A stretch of DNA of 64,000 nt from Dipteronia dyeriana (taxonomy: Eukaryota > Streptophyta > Magnoliopsida > Sapindales > Sapindaceae). Below the pieces are notes generated by a model, which made no database searches, was not told the origin of the DNA, and worked only from the letters and a program-made list of their open reading frames with translations. The DNA lies in contig CM065298.1 of the NCBI GenBank assembly GCA_032871835.1, forward strand, positions 98,207,891 through 98,271,890. Reading direction: 5' to 3'. Positions 61,650-64,000 of the stretch are shown piece after piece. Positions within the stretch are counted from its first letter, which is position 1; each line of letters opens with the position of its first letter. Made by a program: the position numbers and the translations under genes.

Positions 61650-62658
61650 TAAGTTCTGTTGCATCCAAATTATTGTTTTAATAAGTTATATTTAAAAGAT
61701 ATCTATTATGATGAAATACCAAAATTACCTTTAGATAATCATTTTTTTTTATATTCTGTTTATACTTATATTTTAGTTAACATCTTCACACTTCCAACAC
61801 CTAACTCAATAACACTCTCTCTAACAATATATCTCTTAATACTTTTTTTCTATACCTTCGTTTATGAGTTTTGTAACACTTTATCTGATCCTTTTCATTT
61901 GTACCTCGAGTCTTTTATAAACCTTAAGTTGGTTGTGTGAATTTTGAATCTCCTAACCTTTTATAAGTGTGTCCAAGTCTTTTGTATGTGTTTCCGAGCC
62001 TTTGTAATTACAAAAGCTCGAGCCTTTTGTAAGTGTGTCCGAGCCTTTTGTAAGTGTTTTCGAGTCTTTGTAAGTGTTTTTGAGCCTTTTGTAAGTGTTT
62101 CCAAGCCTTTTGTAAGTGTGTCAGAGCCTTTTGTAAGTGTTTCTGAGCTTTTTGTACGTGTTTTCAAGTCTTTTGTAAGTGTGTTTGAGCATTTTGTAAG
62201 TGTTTTCGAGCATTTTGTAAGTGTTTCCGAGTCTGTTGTAAGTGTGTCGAGCCTTTTGTAAGTGTGTCCGTGCTTTTTGTAATTACATTTCAATCCTTTT
62301 GTAAGTGTTTCGTATTCTTTTGTATAAACCTTAAGTTTGTCAAATCTGTATCTCCGAGCCTTTTAAGTACTAACCCGAGCCATTTCACATGAAACTCGAG
62401 CCTTTATAAATGTAATCTGAGCCTTTTGGAGCTCGACCCCCGAATGCGTCTACATAGCATCTCTCCGTCACTGTTTGAGTAATTGTCTAGTTTTCAACGA
62501 GACTTTCTCTTTACTTCACAACTCTGTTACTGTAAACTGAATGAAAGAAATCTGATGTGGAATAACTATTGGGGGTATTTTTATCCGTTCATCATAATAG
62601 GTGTATTTCAAATTTAAGTTATTAAAGCAATGGCAGTGTTGAAATATCATCCCTAAAA
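61650..62658. mobile_element. Short MULE derivative: TIRs plus array only (~1.0 kb)
   Basis: The left end (TTTTAAGTTCTGTTGCATCC, TTTTAATAAGTTATATTTAA, TCTATTATGATGAAATACC) and the right end (reverse complement CTTTAATAACTTAAATTTG, CACCTATTATGATGAACGG) match the TIRs of the 52-kb MULE. Between them is little besides the GAGCC array. There is no transposase or Ulp1 sequence. The termini have diverged and exact ends are approximate. Confidence 0.65.
61960..62440. repeat. GAGCCTTTTGTAAGTGTGTCC array
   Basis: About 19 units with a ~21-23 bp period, with the core CGAGCCTTTTGTAAGTGTTT. The long frames on both strands (61944-62261 plus, 61961-62293 minus) are periodic translations of the array rather than genes. 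The CGAG-plus-T core is shared with the arrays at 24.0, 52.4 and 59.9 kb. Confidence 0.85.
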
Positions 62659-62780
62659 AGTGTCTTTTAATTTTTGAACCCTAAAAACAATATAATAATC
62701 ATGCGATGATGAAAAAGTTAGATACTTGAAATAAAATTAGAGTTTAATTAGGGTTTATCATAAAAAATAGGGTTCCTCAT

Positions 62781-63067
62781 AGGGATAATTACCCGAGTGA
62801 CCATCAACTCCTGTCACCACTATCAAAATGGCTACCGGATGGGGAATTGGTTTCAAAATAATCGTTTTTGGTAAACAACGTTACACTAATGACCATTCCA
62901 TCCAATTTCATCCATTTCCATCTATTTCCATCCAGTAAGTAGTATTTGTCTAAATAAAGGGATATCATTAATTTATTTTAGATATTTTTTGGAAATCAAT
63001 TTTTTATTTTGATTTTTGAAACAAATAATTATATTTAATTTGTGCATATACGTATAGCATATCCCGA

Positions 63068-63098
<31 letters not shown>

Positions 63099-63272
63099 TT
63101 TGTTTTTCAGTCAGTGCGTACTGATATAAGTTATATCAGTGCGTTGTATGTGGACCATTGATTATGGAGAAGTTTTGATAAGTGCGTACACTTTGAGTCA
63201 AAGTATGTAAATCTAATGGACCACATCCAACGCACTGACGAATTTATATCAGTGTGCACTGACTTGAAAATT

Positions 63273-63326
<54 letters not shown>

Positions 63327-63596
63327 TACATGTTTGATATATATGTTATACGTATATACATACATTAAATATAATTATTTGTTTAAAAAAAAATTGATTT
63401 CTAAAAAATATATAAAATAAATTAATGATATCTCCTTATTTACCAAAATGCTACTTATTGGATGGAAATTGATGGAATTAGATGAAATGTCCATTAGTAT
63501 AGCATTGTTTATCAAAAATAGTCATTTTGATAGTGATGGTAAGAGTTGATTTGATAATGATGGTAAGAGATGATGGTCACCGGGATAATTATCCCT
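62781..63596. mobile_element. Long inverted-repeat element (816 bp)
   Basis: Left arm from AGGGATAATTACCCGAGTGAC and right arm (reverse complement AGGGATAATTATCCCGGTGAC) pair for ~280 bp each, including ACTATCAAAATG, TCCATCCAGTAAGTAG/TCCATCCAATAAGTAG and AATTAATGATATC blocks. It could fold into a long hairpin. The centre holds TA/CA microsatellites and a second, smaller inverted-repeat element. No clear target duplication. Confidence 0.75.
63103..63270. mobile_element. Small nested MITE (~168 bp)
   Basis: TTTTTCAGTCAGTGCGTAC at the left pairs with GTGCACTGACTTGAAAA at the right, and inner ATATCAGTGCGTTG/CAACGCACTGACG repeats continue the inverted structure. Flanked by (TA)n(CA)n at 63070-63098 and (TA)n at 63275-63317. 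Confidence 0.6.
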
Positions 63597-64000
63597 TTAT
63601 CATATGTTAGGGTTTATCATAAGTTTTATTTTTTGAAAGGTAAGTTTCTTTTTAATAAAGAAATATAGTTGAAAATATTAGTGTAATTAGTAAGTGTATA
63701 TAATATTTGATTTATTTTTAGTTAAAGTAATTTATTTTTATTGATAAATTTATATTGAGGTATTTTTATGATTAATTTTTTTAATAAAATATGGATGTAC
63801 TAATAAGTTTTATGAGTGTCAATATCAACACCCTTAATTATATCATCACATCTATATTAAAACTCAAAAATTTAAAAATATCGGATAAAAAAGAGTAAAT
63901 TTTGAGACAATCACTTAATTTATTAATTACAAAATTTCCATGGATTATGGGAAAATTACCAGAATAGAAATCTAACTTTTGCAAACACTACAAAAATCCT
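63597..64000. other. AT-rich spacer
   Basis: Contains a TTAGGGTTTATCATAA motif (63608) that also occurs left of the inverted-repeat element (~62748), probably pre-existing flanking repeat. No gene seen. Confidence 0.45.

Noticed and set aside
61944..62293. Overlapping 105- and 110-residue open frames rich in periodic CVRAF / ETLTK units
   Set aside because: Both are translations of the ~21-bp GAGCCTTTTGTAAGTGTG array on opposite strands. The periodicity comes from the DNA repeat, and no known protein repeat matches.

Overview
The window is plant nuclear DNA, almost certainly from a eudicot: genes with GT-AG introns, a PLS-class pentatricopeptide repeat gene, AT-rich intergenic DNA and a dense mosaic of nested plant transposons. 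The species cannot be told from the sequence. Only two genes look intact, both in the first 8 kb: a seven-exon gene for the 25-kDa subunit of pre-mRNA cleavage factor I (plus strand, 2517-5350) and an intronless PPR gene (minus strand, 6144-7808). They converge. The other ~56 kb is transposons, their remnants and AT-rich spacer.

Layout. 7.9-11.0 kb: a TIR element, a SINE-like repeat and a 1.8-kb Mutator-like element (MULE) with a perfect 10-bp target duplication. 11.4-14.1 kb: an inverted-repeat element invaded by a probable solo LTR and a hAT-like MITE with a perfect 8-bp target duplication, a 51-base poly-G run, then a ~450-bp tandem duplication. 15.0-17.9 kb: a non-autonomous LTR retrotransposon, minus orientation. 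18.7-33.3 kb: two tandem copies of one locus, with traces of a third at 14.3 kb. They are split by separate insertions, so each copy supplies the empty site for the insertion in the other. 23.65-31.6 kb: a composite MULE with a decayed MuDR-type transposase. 35.9-42.6 kb: a broken Copia element, minus strand, with a CACTA element at its primer-binding site. 43.1-49.0 kb: a 5.9-kb MULE with ~750-bp TIRs, a perfect 9-bp target duplication, a FAR1-type transposase relic and a captured, intron-bearing host gene fragment. 50.2-50.9 kb: a solo LTR with a perfect 5-bp target duplication. 52.0-60.9 kb: an ~8.9-kb MULE carrying a MuDR-type transposase (minus) and a DUF1985/Ulp1-like SUMO-protease gene (plus), the KAONASHI/CUMULE-like arrangement. 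61.2-63.6 kb: a LINE tail, a ~1-kb MULE derivative and a MITE inside a larger inverted-repeat element.

The most distinctive signal is a MULE group present in three copies (23.65, 52.0 and 61.65 kb). Just inside the ends each carries long degenerate arrays built on a TCGAG-plus-T-run core. In the two-ended 52-kb element the arrays point the same way although the TIRs are inverted. The smallest member is only TIRs plus array. All large TE genes show stops or frameshifts, so none looks autonomous. No CRISPR array, bacterial feature, rRNA gene or functional tRNA gene was found.
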